The position numbers and the translations under genes are program-made. 64,000 bases of DNA from Owenia fusiformis (taxonomy: Eukaryota; Annelida; Polychaeta; Sabellida; Oweniidae). How positions within the stretch are numbered: the first letter of the stretch is position 1; each line of letters starts with the position of its first letter. The notes beneath the pieces are model-generated. The model made no database searches and was not told the DNA's origin. It worked only from the letters and a program-made list of their open reading frames with translations. Shown piece after piece: positions 36,001 to 48,000 of this stretch. The stretch is from the NCBI GenBank assembly GCA_903813345.2, contig CAIIXF020000011.1:19453754-19517753 (forward strand). The letters are read 5' to 3'.

Positions 36001-39000
36001 AAAGGTAACCATATTCATCTGCATTTATAATTATGCACATGACCTTAAAAATCATCTCACATTTATACTTTATATCTCCTACTTTATTGTTTTCCCATTT
36101 AGGTTCTTTCACAAATGGAAATGGAAATTAACAAGGGGAGTCACAATATTTTTTTTAATTTAAATTTCTCCCCATGGTTGCCAATTTAATTTACCCCTAT
36201 CTTTTTAAAACCTAGGTCTATTTTTCATAGAAGGTCCATTTTCAACTAAATTAGGTGTATTTTTAAAAATTTGACAGTAAAAAGGCCCATTTTTAGAATA
36301 ACCCCCAACCAAGCCCCTACCTCAGAGCCACTGGCATAAACTGCATGTCAGAATGTCTTCCTTTTAGTATTATTGCTATTGAAACACTGAATTCCTTCAC
36401 AAACATATTTTATATTAAATGTATGCTAGTTTTGAACACTGAAAGAAAACTTCACTTTATTTCTATGTTATACTTATCCATATATCTTTGATGACAGAGA
36501 TGGCATGACATTTTTACTTATTATGAATTTGAAATAAACAACATACCTGTTCTCAAAGTGTCTTGAAGGTCATGGTTTTTCCATCGTATTTCTCTATGAT
36601 TTGAATGAACTGCTTCTTACTTTTGCATTTCTGTATAATTTAGAGTTATCTACATCCCTCTGTAGTGAATCCTTATTCAATTCATCTGGGTTTTGGATAT
36701 TTATTTTACATTTTATAATGTGACCTCCTTGACATTTCTTAAATAGAATAGTTTAGTTTTGAGTTACATAGTGTTCATTTATTAACCATTTAAACTGCTG
36801 TAAATATTATGGGAATGTGTGTGAAGTAGCCATTATAGCTAGTCTTGCATCAGGCACTTGTGTTTTTCAGGTAGTGGAGGGGGTCAGATGGCATTATAAA
36901 AATGTATGGGATACATTTACATTTCTGATATTCTATAACAGTATAAAAATATCATATGGATCTCTATGTTATCAGCAAAAAGGTTTATCTGATGTATATT
37001 AGGGGTGGGACGGTTACCCGAAATTGTTCTGTTCCGCGGTATTTGGGTTCGGTATCGGAACTTGGAACACGAGGAAGCACTTTCGGAACGGCACAAGACA
37101 CCTCAAGCTCAGTATTTTTCCACCAATTAGATCGTAAATAAGCTGATTTTGTCTAAAATCAAAAATAAATTTTAAAACTTACGATTGATTCTCCTCCAAA
37201 TTTGAAGAGTCAGTATGCGCTAGAACTACAACTTTAGCAAACGAAAACAATCAATATTTATTGATTAAATATAGCGGTAGTGGATGATCTGATAAAATCC
37301 CGTTCGATGAAGAATAACTATATTATCATATCAATTGTGCAGTGTATATGAATAATATTTCAATCATCGCGACCTTTTATCTTTGTTTCAAATATTTAAT
37401 TCGTTTCATTTCAAGTTTGACTTCGTAGGCTCTCTATAATGGCAGCACCGAGCGAAACTTTTACGATAGAAAATGCTCCAAAAAACCTCAAGAGCTCAGT
37501 TTGGGAGCACTTTGGTTTCCCAAGACTGGATGGGGTAAGGCAGAACAATAAAACTGCATGCAAAACATATAACCTACATTTTTCCAAGTAGTCCTGCGGA
37601 ATAATGGCATATTGAAACTTTTGGTTGCCTTCTAGGATGTATGCTATATCTTTGTATTTTCTTTATCTGTAAGTTAATTACTTTCAAAATCAGAACTGTG
37701 CCGGACTGGCACTGGTGGGCAAAATTTTTTACAGCATTGTATAGGTGGCGCCCCCTTGTAAAATGCCCATTTCACAAAAGATTTTTTTTAAAGGGCTGTT
37801 GGTAGAGTTGAAAACTTTAACATATTCAGATAAACTATATTTAGTCTAAACAACATGTCATCTATGTTTCATTACATAAAATCACAAATTTAATGAGATA
37901 TGCTTGATTTCTTACCCTAGCGTCACCTATTTTTAAGGGGTCACTATGTTTAATAAGCATATTTTGCAAACTAAACAAAATTGTGATCTGAAATTATTCA
38001 TGACTTTAAATTGACCCATGTCAAACATAGTGTGAAAATATGAGACTTGAATTTTATTTAGTTGAAGAGAAAAAAAATATATTAATATAGACTTCCTTGT
38101 ATTCAGCAATATTAATATGTATGAAAAATATCACTGTAATCACTGTGAAACATTGAAAAATATAATATCAGCAGATTCTGTGAGTCTATCTATCAAAATA
38201 AGCTATTTATGTAAGATACATAGGTTCTTTGAATTAAAATATTTTTTATATTTTATAATTTATACCCTTTTATAGGGGGAGCGGGGGGGGGGTTGATGAC
38301 AAGTTTAAAATGTGAAAGAAACTGATTGTTGACAGTGTAAGTAGGTCATCCCTGTTGTATAAGGGTTAAATTTTAGCCCATTTATTGGAAGTGTTACATC
38401 TGTACCAGGGACACCATAATTCGGGGGCTACAATACTAGAGGTTAGCTAGGACAAGTGGCGCCATCATTAAACCTGCAATAAAACTTGCCTACAGCCACT
38501 TCTTGATTTTAAGCCAGTGGACCCAAGCACAATGTTAACCATCATGCATCAGGCATAGGAGTTGACCCAAACATATAAACAAGATTACACAATTTTGAGA
38601 ACGCACCAGCAGTTGTACAAAGTAGCCACTGATGTCATTTTCTGGACCCTAACAACCTTTATTATACATTCATCAACAGGCTCGGGGGCATGTACATGCT
38701 GATGAATTTTGTTGGTTGTGTCGGCATCCTAATGTCAGACAGTTGAATAGTAGAGATACCCAATTTGCTGGGGAAACCAAGATTAACAGGCAAGAATTAC
38801 CCTAACAATGTTCAAGCATTGAGACTACTTGTTGAAGAACTTTCGAGGCAAGTAATTCATCAGGTAGCTTCGAGGAACTCATAGATGTTCTTAACATTAA
38901 ATCGTCAGAAAGAAAAACTACAAATGCCAACTGGCTGCTCCATTTGGCTGCTGTTGACCCATCTATGCTTCCCTATTTCTTTGCTGCCTGACAATATAAC

Positions 39001-42000
39001 TAGTAAGGACTGTTCTGTCTACGAGACATGGAGAGATTTGTTGTTGAGTTTCTCCAAGGACAGCATGTCACCCGTCATCCCATTTGGTAATGGAATGGAA
39101 TCTGGTTAGATATGATGATAGAGACCACTTATTAATAGTACCAACAAAATGTTGTGCAAAGCAAGAACCCATATTCTTACCTTTGAAAATGGATTACTGT
39201 ACTCCGGATATTGTTCGTGTGCGATTTAATTTCGCTTTGTTCGCGAATGTTGTAAAATCGCGAACATTTATCATTGTGAAATTTGTCTTTTAAATCCCCG
39301 GGATTTGAAACGGGACTTTTGTTATGTTATGTTCGGTGTAAAACGTTTCGTCTAGTGTTGTTTGGTGATAATTCAAAAAAGGCCTAAAATGTCTAACATT
39401 TTGAATTGGCTTATTAGGCCAACAAAGGCAAGAACTGCTGACAACAATGATATCCTACAAATTGAAGTTGAAAAAGCCATTCAAGAATATTCAAATAAAT
39501 GCCCTAAATGTGGGAAATACAAACATTATTCGGATTCTGAACGGGCTAAAATAGCCAGATACGCACTGATTTACGGTAATCGGAAAAAATTCAACTTGTG
39601 CAGTTCGCGAAACTCAAATCCGCAAAATTAAACAGCCGCGAAATTGCAATTTTGAAAAATTGCGAAATTTTATAGCGTTGAAATTTACCCGGAGTACAGT
39701 ATAGCAAAACTATCCCACATGAATCTACTTGTTTAGACTTGATCAACTGTTCTTGAGAAAATGAGAATTTTAGCAAGGGTGCATTGACTGAACATGGGGA
39801 AAACGCCATTGACCATTGACTTAGTGTGGGGATTCCATCAGGTATGTCCCCATGTTAAGTCAATGCACCCTTACTGAAATCCTCAATTTTTCAGAAGAAC
39901 TCAATAATCTCAACAAGTAGATTCCTGTTGGGTAATATTGCTAGAATTCATTTTAGAAAGTTAGAATATGGGTTCTTAAACGGGACATTAAAACTTAATT
40001 AGGGCCTTTTTGATATTTTTGTTAAGTACTATATGAGGTACGGCCATGGACCATCTGGAATCATAGGCAACTCATTCAGTCGAACACTTCTCTGGAATCT
40101 CAGCATGCATATATGCAGTCAGATCCTCAACTCAATCTACAGCACCTTGGTGAAACTGTCAATGCCCAATCCTCAACACAAAGAAGAGAGTCTCACAAAT
40201 GTTGATGCTGACTGCATTGACAGACTGAAGCTCAGAGAATCATTGAGTACTGTAATCGATCCTCTAGATCCTATGATCTAGATTCTATGAACCACTGACT
40301 TCAAAGGTATTATATAATATTTGATATAAGAAAAAAAATCCAAAAAACAATCTGGGAAAGGGAGGGGGCGGTCACCCCAGTGCCCTCCTCCTTCCGAAGC
40401 CAATGTTGATATGAAAACTATCAAGTCATTTGAGCTGGGCCAATGGCACCCATCCCCACCTCTATGTTTGATGAATCTGGTAACCTGAAAACACCAACGA
40501 ACAAGTATGTTATGAACAGCAAAACTTGGAAGTAAAAATATCAATGTAGTATGTGACGACACTAGTGTCTTAATCCTATTGCTTCACTACTATGAAAAAA
40601 ACACCATCTAATTCCTTATGTTACTATGGAGTCTGTGTCAACTTCCAACAAGAATGTCACCTCAGAACTTCTTGCTGTCCACAGCCTGACAGACTGTGAC
40701 ACAACATCTAGTCTTTACCGCATAGGCAAGGCAAAAGCAGTTAACACCAGACTGGAAATGCTCATTTAAGCTGGATTGGAGAAAACAACATACCAATACC
40801 AACAGATCAATGCCAACACTAGGCTGTATCATCCTTCTAAGTTCATACTAGAACAGATGCATACAAATTTAGCTATTTCCCTAGGACAATAGCTAAATGG
40901 AACACTCTACCTGGTGACATCTTAGACTGTGACAGTCTAAGTAGTTTTAAATCATCATACTATGCCCATGTCAATAACTCCAATTAAATAGGTGTGTTTT
41001 TAATATAGATTTATGTTTTAATGTAAAAGGTCCCCAGTGCATAGCAATAAGCCTGCACTACTGGTAAAGAGGGGTGATGTCAACGCGGTAGCCTGACAGT
41101 CGCCCTAGGGTATCATAAAGGGACTTCCTAGGGGGGTACAGGGGCCAACCAGGAAAGTTCCTTTCAATTTTAATGAGTTGCAAACCATAGATCTATTATT
41201 AAATGCTAAGGTTTTAAATTATATTCTATTCAAATTCTATCACTGCTAAAATATATATCTGCTTCATATGGGCTTATTAGCCTTTTGCAGATTATTGACA
41301 TAGACATAGACTGATGTAAAGACACAGGCTACTAAATTCACAGCAGCATATTATGGTATCAATCCAGTCATCTGATGTTAGATTTGCTGTATGGACCAAG
41401 AGAAATGCTGCCAGAACTACAATCATTGCCACCTTCAAACAAGGCCAAGGCCTTTGAGGAAACATGCTCATCTACAAACATCCCTGTGTAAACATGCAGC
41501 CCAACCCTTACCTCCTAAGTTGCAACCAACGGAGTATGGCTGGCAAATGGATATTGTCAACAACACATTAGTGTCAATTAATCTTCCACCAAATGTTTTG
41601 TGTGCACCAGACTCAGTGCTAAAGATGATACATTGTACACGTGAGAAGTGTGCCAGCAATGATATCATTTGTGGTATAGATTGTTGTCTGTGCTGTAAGA
41701 CTACTTTGTCCTGCAGTATATTTTGCCTTTGCTAAGGTGAAGAGTGTTGCATAAACATACCAGACTAATGGTCACAGTCACCAATGAAATAAATGATGAT
41801 GATCTTGATGATGGAATTGTTCTGCAAGCCATTGAGGAAGCACACTGGATAAAGAGACCAAAAATGATACCCTTGATAACGGAATAAAAGCTGACACTCA
41901 ATGAGCTACAATATATTGGACAAAGGATGATCAACTAATTCATTAATGATAGATACAAATTTTTATGAACAGTATTTCAAACCCTTTCATCATCCAGTAA

Positions 42001-45000
42001 CTATCTAGCCTAGCCTGTATGAAGTTAATAAGTACTCCATGTTAACATCTACTCATTGGCAGAATGTTCGGTAACATAACCCCCCCCCCCCCCCCTTCAA
42101 ACATGATGGCATGACCATGGATTTTACTAAACAATTAGTACTCAATCCTTGATTTATGTTTTCATGTGTTAAAATTAAAATAGTTACTTCATATAATAAA
42201 ATGTAATTAAATCCATGGTGTTAAGGATAATTTAGTCAAAATAGACTTTTGAATGTAACTTTTATACAAATTGCATATCGTTGAATATTAGGATATACTG
42301 TAATAACAAATAATTTTTTTCTCTTAAAATATATAAGATAGAAGCTTTTTATTTTAACACCATCCCAAACATGTATCAAGTCATATCTATGAATAATTTA
42401 AGATCACAATTACGCTTTGTTCAAATTTTATGTTATTAAAACATAGTGACCCCTTGGAATATATGTGATATCAGGGGGGATAAATGACCAGTACTCTGTA
42501 AATATGAGATCTTTGGTAAGGAAAAAAAATAGACATGCTAATAAGAATATATAACAGGTTATACAAGGTGGCTTGAGTTAAAGACTCTGCTCAAGATCAT
42601 TTAAAAAAAATTCCTTAATTAAAAGGGTATTTCATAGGGGGCGCCACCTATACAAGGCTGTAAAATTTTTTGCCCACCAGTGCCAAACTGGCACAGTTCT
42701 GATTTTGAAAGTCAATTACATATAGATGAAGAAAATACAAAGACATAACAAACATCCTAGAAAGCAACCAGCTCCACCGATTCCGCTGGACTAAAGCCAT
42801 GTACACTGTTTTTTTTAAAGTTGAAATATATAAAGTGTTTGTTTTAACATGATAACTATAAACAACATTCAATGTTCTACTGTATGCAGTAAATTCTGTT
42901 CCGTTCTGAAAATGTTCCGTTCCGAAGGTCTAAATACCGTTCCGTCCTGTTCCGAAGTTTTTCTGTTCCGTCCCACCCCTAATGTATATGTATCATGATA
43001 TCACAAAATACCATTGATAAACAAATTTGAATTTTGAGTTGAAGTGTTTTTGGAATGTCGGTCAGATTGGTATTCTATTAGAAATAAAGCGCTTAAAAAT
43101 TAAAACCTTGTCATAATCATAGAATAAACTTATATCAGATAATATCTTATGATATCTTTTTCATCCACTCATACCATGAGCAGAGTTCACTCATGTTGAT
43201 ATTTGATTAGAAAAATTATACTTAGGTTACATGTCATTTGGCATAAAATACCAGATATATTTATAAATTCAAAAGACCTCATCATGTTATGTTCGTGTTG
43301 ACATCTTGTATACATTTATCTTGGTAAATCATGAAGTGAAGACTACCGTATAAAATAGTAAAAAATAAACTTTTTAATAGGCTGATTGCTGAATAGAGTT
43401 TTTGTGTTTCAAATTATATGTGTTTGTTGGTGTGAATATCTTGTTCATTTTACATGTATGTACAAGTTATTTTCAGAACCTGTTCTATCAGGTTCATCTC
43501 TGGTATTACTCAAAGTTTTAGTGTATGCATGGGTAAGGTATTCATCCTTGTACATGTACAGGCATTCATCTTTATAGTCATTCATCATAAGAAGTGTCAT
43601 CTTTACCATATACAGAGATGTTTATCTATGATTTTTTCAATTATTAGTACTGAACATAATCATTCAATGTTTAGGGCAAAGTGTGGAGAAATGGTTTCAG
43701 GTTTGATAAAGTATTATAACCAGGTGTGAATCAATGGTCTAGAAACACAGACAACATTTAGTTTCACTTATGGATGGCATTAACAGATTAAGTGAATATA
43801 AGAGGAAGTGAAGACAAGTGGATTCCATCTTGGGTTCATTCTTTTTCATTGTACAAGTACATTGGTGTTCTGGCCCTGGATTGTGATATTGGTTCTCGAT
43901 TGGAGGGGGGAGGGGGATGTTAGACATTGTTTCTTTTCACTAGATTATGGTTTTGGGATATATAGGGTCTACTTTTCTTATGACAGATTTACACTTACAG
44001 TTTGCTTTTCTTGTTGGGTTTCTTTAAAGTTTTTAGTCACCCTTCCCTTTGGCATTTGTGCTTATATATTCATATCTCTCCACACTTCTTCATATACTCA
44101 ACTGTTGAACATCTACATACACAGTTGAATATTTTTATTTTATATTTTCAACATTTGACATTGATTTAGACAATTTATATATAAAAGCATTCCAAATGAA
44201 TTAGCAATGCCACGTTAACGTCAAGCTAAAGCTTCATCTTGGAGTAATCCGGAAATTAATTTTCTAGAAATAGTAGAAACCAGATGACCTAATCTTGTCT
44301 ATCCTCATACATTGTAAGTTGAATTAATTATATCCATCTTGGCAAATGTTTTCTCCAAAGAAAGCAATAAGGCTCAATGTAAATAATTTGATGGAACAAT
44401 AGAATGCAGTATCATAAGTTGATAGATGTCATGACCAGTAATTTTACGAAGGGGAGGTGTGTAACGGCAATAAATACTTGCTAAAGGCCTGACTGCTAAT
44501 GGTCCTTGCATAGTCCCGTGTCCAACTTAGAAATGTCAGAACATACACAGGCAATCTGATTAACAGTCTCGCTTTATCTAATTTTTGAGAGGGAGATAAT
44601 CTAAAGAATATTCAGTCTGTGGATCTCATAATATGACATAGGCATAAGCTTGACAGAATATATGCTAATAGAGTTTTAGTTTTATATGCAGGACTATATG
44701 TTTGACGTTTGTTGACAACCCTGACCGCAGATGTAGTTATAATGTAAGATCTGAATGGCTGGGTCAATGCTAGGTAGACAATGACATAAGAGGAAATGAC
44801 CATAGAAAAAAAAATTCTATGACAAACTGATTGGCTTGCTAAATTCAAAAGTTTCTCTTTTAAAAAAAGTTGAACAAATGTGAAGGGTATTTGTTGAATA
44901 GAGTGCTCCCCAGTGTATGAATACAAAATAAACTGATTGTAATCAATGGTTAATTTACACCTGTAGATTGCATCAATTGTGTTATTCCACACCTGAAATT

Positions 45001-48000
45001 ATGTGGTAAATTTATAGGAAATTACATATGTAGTAGTAGTAATAGGTGTCAATCCTTGATGTAATTGACCTGGATGAATGAGGACTAATTAATTATGTTA
45101 ATCGAAAGTACCTGACTAGGAAATATCAATGTCTACTCATATGAAGCCTACTTGTAGATTATTCACTATGCTAAATCAGTGGACTGACATCATGGCATCA
45201 AAGTAACAAAGAGCTGTATCCTGTTGAAATTTGAAAATTGCATACTACCTTGTTGAATATATTTTGCACTAAGTATCGAAAAGATGAAATTTTGAAACAT
45301 TTTAACCAAAGTAGGAAATTTGGATTTTTCTTTGAAAATCTCTTGTATAGATATAATTCAGTGATCTACCTAATGAGAAAATCATAAAAATGACAAATTT
45401 TTGTCAGAATTGTGAAAATGGGAATTTTGCACATGTACCCTCTTAATGATAGTAAGAAGGACATAAACAACAGCATATTATTCTGTTGCTCGTCAGAGAA
45501 ACATTGAGACAATCTGACTAACCAAACTATCAACAGTGTATGATGAGACATCTTATAAAACACAATATTGTCAACATTCTTCATGTTTACTAATTATCCC
45601 ATCGAACGAAGTTCGGAGGGATATAGGGAACGCCTCCGTCCGTCCGTCCGTACGTACGTACGTCCGTCCGTACGTACGTCTGTCCATCCGTACGTCCGTC
45701 CGTCCGTCCGTCCGGGCAATAACTCAAATACCGTTGGCCCGATTTTGTTCATATTTTGTACACATATACCCTATGGGGGTAGAAGTTCTGCTCGAAAGCC
45801 GATTTTCAAAATGGCCGCTCATTTCAAAATGGCGGCCATTTTAGTGCCGATTTTACAGTAATTTAGGTGTAATATGTAAAACTGTAATAGCAATATGTTT
45901 TAAATGTAAAAAAATTATAAAGGACATTAATAATGCTACAAATGTAGATATTAAAGAAGCACATGGCAGCCATCTTGAAAAATGGCGGCCTTTACTCGTC
46001 ATTTTACGATTTTTGCTATAACTCAAAAAATAGTAGAGCGATTTTGTTCATATTTGGTATGTGAATACTATAAGCATTGCACACTGTCTAAAAACACTTT
46101 TGGTAGAAGGCGGCCATTTTTTCACTATGCTAAATCAGTGGACTGACATCATGGCATCAAAGTAACAAAGAGCTGTATCCTGTTGAAATTTGAAAATTGC
46201 ATACTACCTTGTTGAATATATTTTGCACTAAGTATCGAAAAGATGAAATTTTGAAACATTTTAACCAAAGTAGGAAATTTGGATTTTTCTTTGAAAATCT
46301 CTTGTATAGATATAATTCAGTGATCTACCTAATGAGAAAATCATAAAAATGACAAATTTTTGTCAGAATTGTGAAAATGGGAATTTTGCACATGTACCCT
46401 CTTAATGATAGTAAGAAGGACATAAACAACAGCATATTATTCTGTTGCTCGTCAGAGAAACATTGAGACAATCTGACTAACCAAACTATCAACAGTGTAT
46501 GATGAGACATCTTATAAAACACAATATTGTCAACATTCTTCATGTTTACTAATTATCCCATCGAACGAAGTTCGGAGGGATATAGGGAACGCCTCCGTCC
46601 GTCCGTCCGTCCGTACGTACGTCTGTCCATCCGTACGTACGTCCGTCCGTACGTCCGTCCGTCCGTCCGTCCGGGCAATAACTCAAATACCGTTGGCCCG
46701 ATTTTGTTCATATTTTGTACACATATACCCTATGGGGGTAGAAGTTCTGCTCGAAAGCCGATTTTCAAAATGGCCGCTCATTTCAAAATGGCGGCCATTT
46801 TAGTGCCGATTTTACAGTAATTTAGGTGTAATATGTAAAACTGTAATAGCAATATGTTTTAAATGTAAAAAAATTATAAAGGACATTAATAATGCTACAA
46901 ATGTAGATATTAAAGAAGCACATGGCAGCCATCTTGAAAAATGGCGGCCTTTACTCGTCATTTTACGATTTTTGCTATAACTCAAAAAATAGTAGAGCGA
47001 TTTTGTTCATATTTGGTATGTGAATACTATAAGCATTGCACACTGTCTAAAAACACTTTTGGTAGAAGGCGGCCATTTTTCAAAATGGCCGCCATTTTAA
47101 CGTATTTTACTATAACTCGAAAAGTAGTGGAGCGATTTTGTTCATATTTGGTATGTGAATACTATAATCATGGCACACTGTCCTATGACACTTTTGGTAG
47201 AAGGCGGCCATTTTGAAAAAAATTTTGAAAAATGGCCGCCGATTTTAATAATTTTACTATAACTCGAAAAGTAGTGGAGTGATTTTGTTCATATTTGGTA
47301 TGTGAATACTATAAGCATGGCACACTGTCTATTTCTAATGACACTTTGGTAGACGGTGGCCATTTTGAAAAATGGCCGCCATTTTAACGTATTTTACTAT
47401 AACTCGAAAAGTAGTGGAGCGATTTTGTTCATATTTGATATGTGAATACTTTAAGCATGGCACATTGTCTAATAAAACTTTGGGGAGTAGTCGGCCATTT
47501 TGAAAAATGGCCACCATTTTTATGTGTGTAATTTTACAAGTATGTGTGCGATTTTTCAAAAATTTTAGAGGTGGCTACTTAAAAGCATATTATTTCTTCT
47601 GATGACAACTTGGCTAGTGAGCAACCATTTTGAAAATGGTGGCCTTTCTGGTGTGTTGTTTTATGATATTTGCTATTTGTTTGTAAAAATGCCAGCCATT
47701 TCTGTTCGATGGGATTCGCTACGCTTTGGCTTTGCCGTTGTTCTGGTTAAATTCTTTATAAGGTTTGTTTAACCCTCACCTAGTGTCAATTGCAATTGAT
47801 TTTTGCTGTCATGTGGCAAGTTCTTTATTTAACACTACATCAAAGAAATTCACGAGATGGAAGAGGCTGTAGATACCATAGTGACTGAGCTTCCCTTTGT
47901 GACTGGTAAATACTTTGATTAAAACAAAGTAATACACACAGTGAGCCACAGCAACCATGTCATTTCCTTTATGCTTTATACTTCAGTCTTGTGATCTTGC

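Larger units (their letters stand above)
38590..41735 (+). pseudogene. Decayed gene of an uncharacterised repeat-associated family, possibly PIN/FEN1-like nuclease
   Basis: Separate plus-strand blocks in consistent order: INRLGGMYMLMNFVGC near 38672-38730; KNYPNNVQALRLLVEELSRQ near 38805-38855; a PSMLPYFFAADN-like block near 38960-39000 after two shifts; HGPSGIIGNSF near 40042; VVCDDTSVLILLLHYY near 40533-40580; LLAVHSLTDCDTTSSLYRIG near 40670-40730; YGWQMDIVNNTLVSINLP near 41534-41590; and a Cys-rich end with CxC-type spacing to TAA 41735. I recall this set of motifs from unnamed, often repeat-linked proteins of corals, molluscs and arthropods. The Asp-Asp-Thr and Thr-Asp-Cys-Asp boxes suggest a divalent-metal site of the PIN/FEN1 sort; that is inference. 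Many stops and shifts plus nested insertions show that it is dead. Confidence 0.6.
37000..42981. mobile_element. hAT-ended composite transposon (5982 bp) carrying a foreign gene relic
   Basis: Ends are TAGGGGTGGGACGGTTACCC and, inverted, TAGGGGTGGGACGGAACAGA, with a perfect 8-bp duplication. Beyond the tips, imperfect inverted arms continue for about 1 kb: the word 'aggtggcgccccc' at about 37743 pairs with 'gggggcgccacct' near 42638, 'ggggtcactatgtt' near 37937 with 'aacatagtgacccc' near 42440, and the G run at about 38285 with the C run at about 42080. The left arm keeps a BED-finger exon; no hAT catalytic domain is left. The centre (about 38.5-41.75 kb) is a decayed gene of another family. 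The exact duplication implies that the whole unit moved together. Confidence 0.82.

Noticed and set aside
42648-42872. 74-codon minus-strand frame inside the hAT right arm
   Set aside because: It matches the inverted non-coding arm shared with 37620-37760 and shows no transposase motif.
45536-46820. Overlapping frames through the CCGT microsatellite giving Arg-Pro-Ser-Val repeats
   Set aside because: A tetranucleotide repeat is open in several frames by its nature; the frames extend into non-coding repeat DNA.
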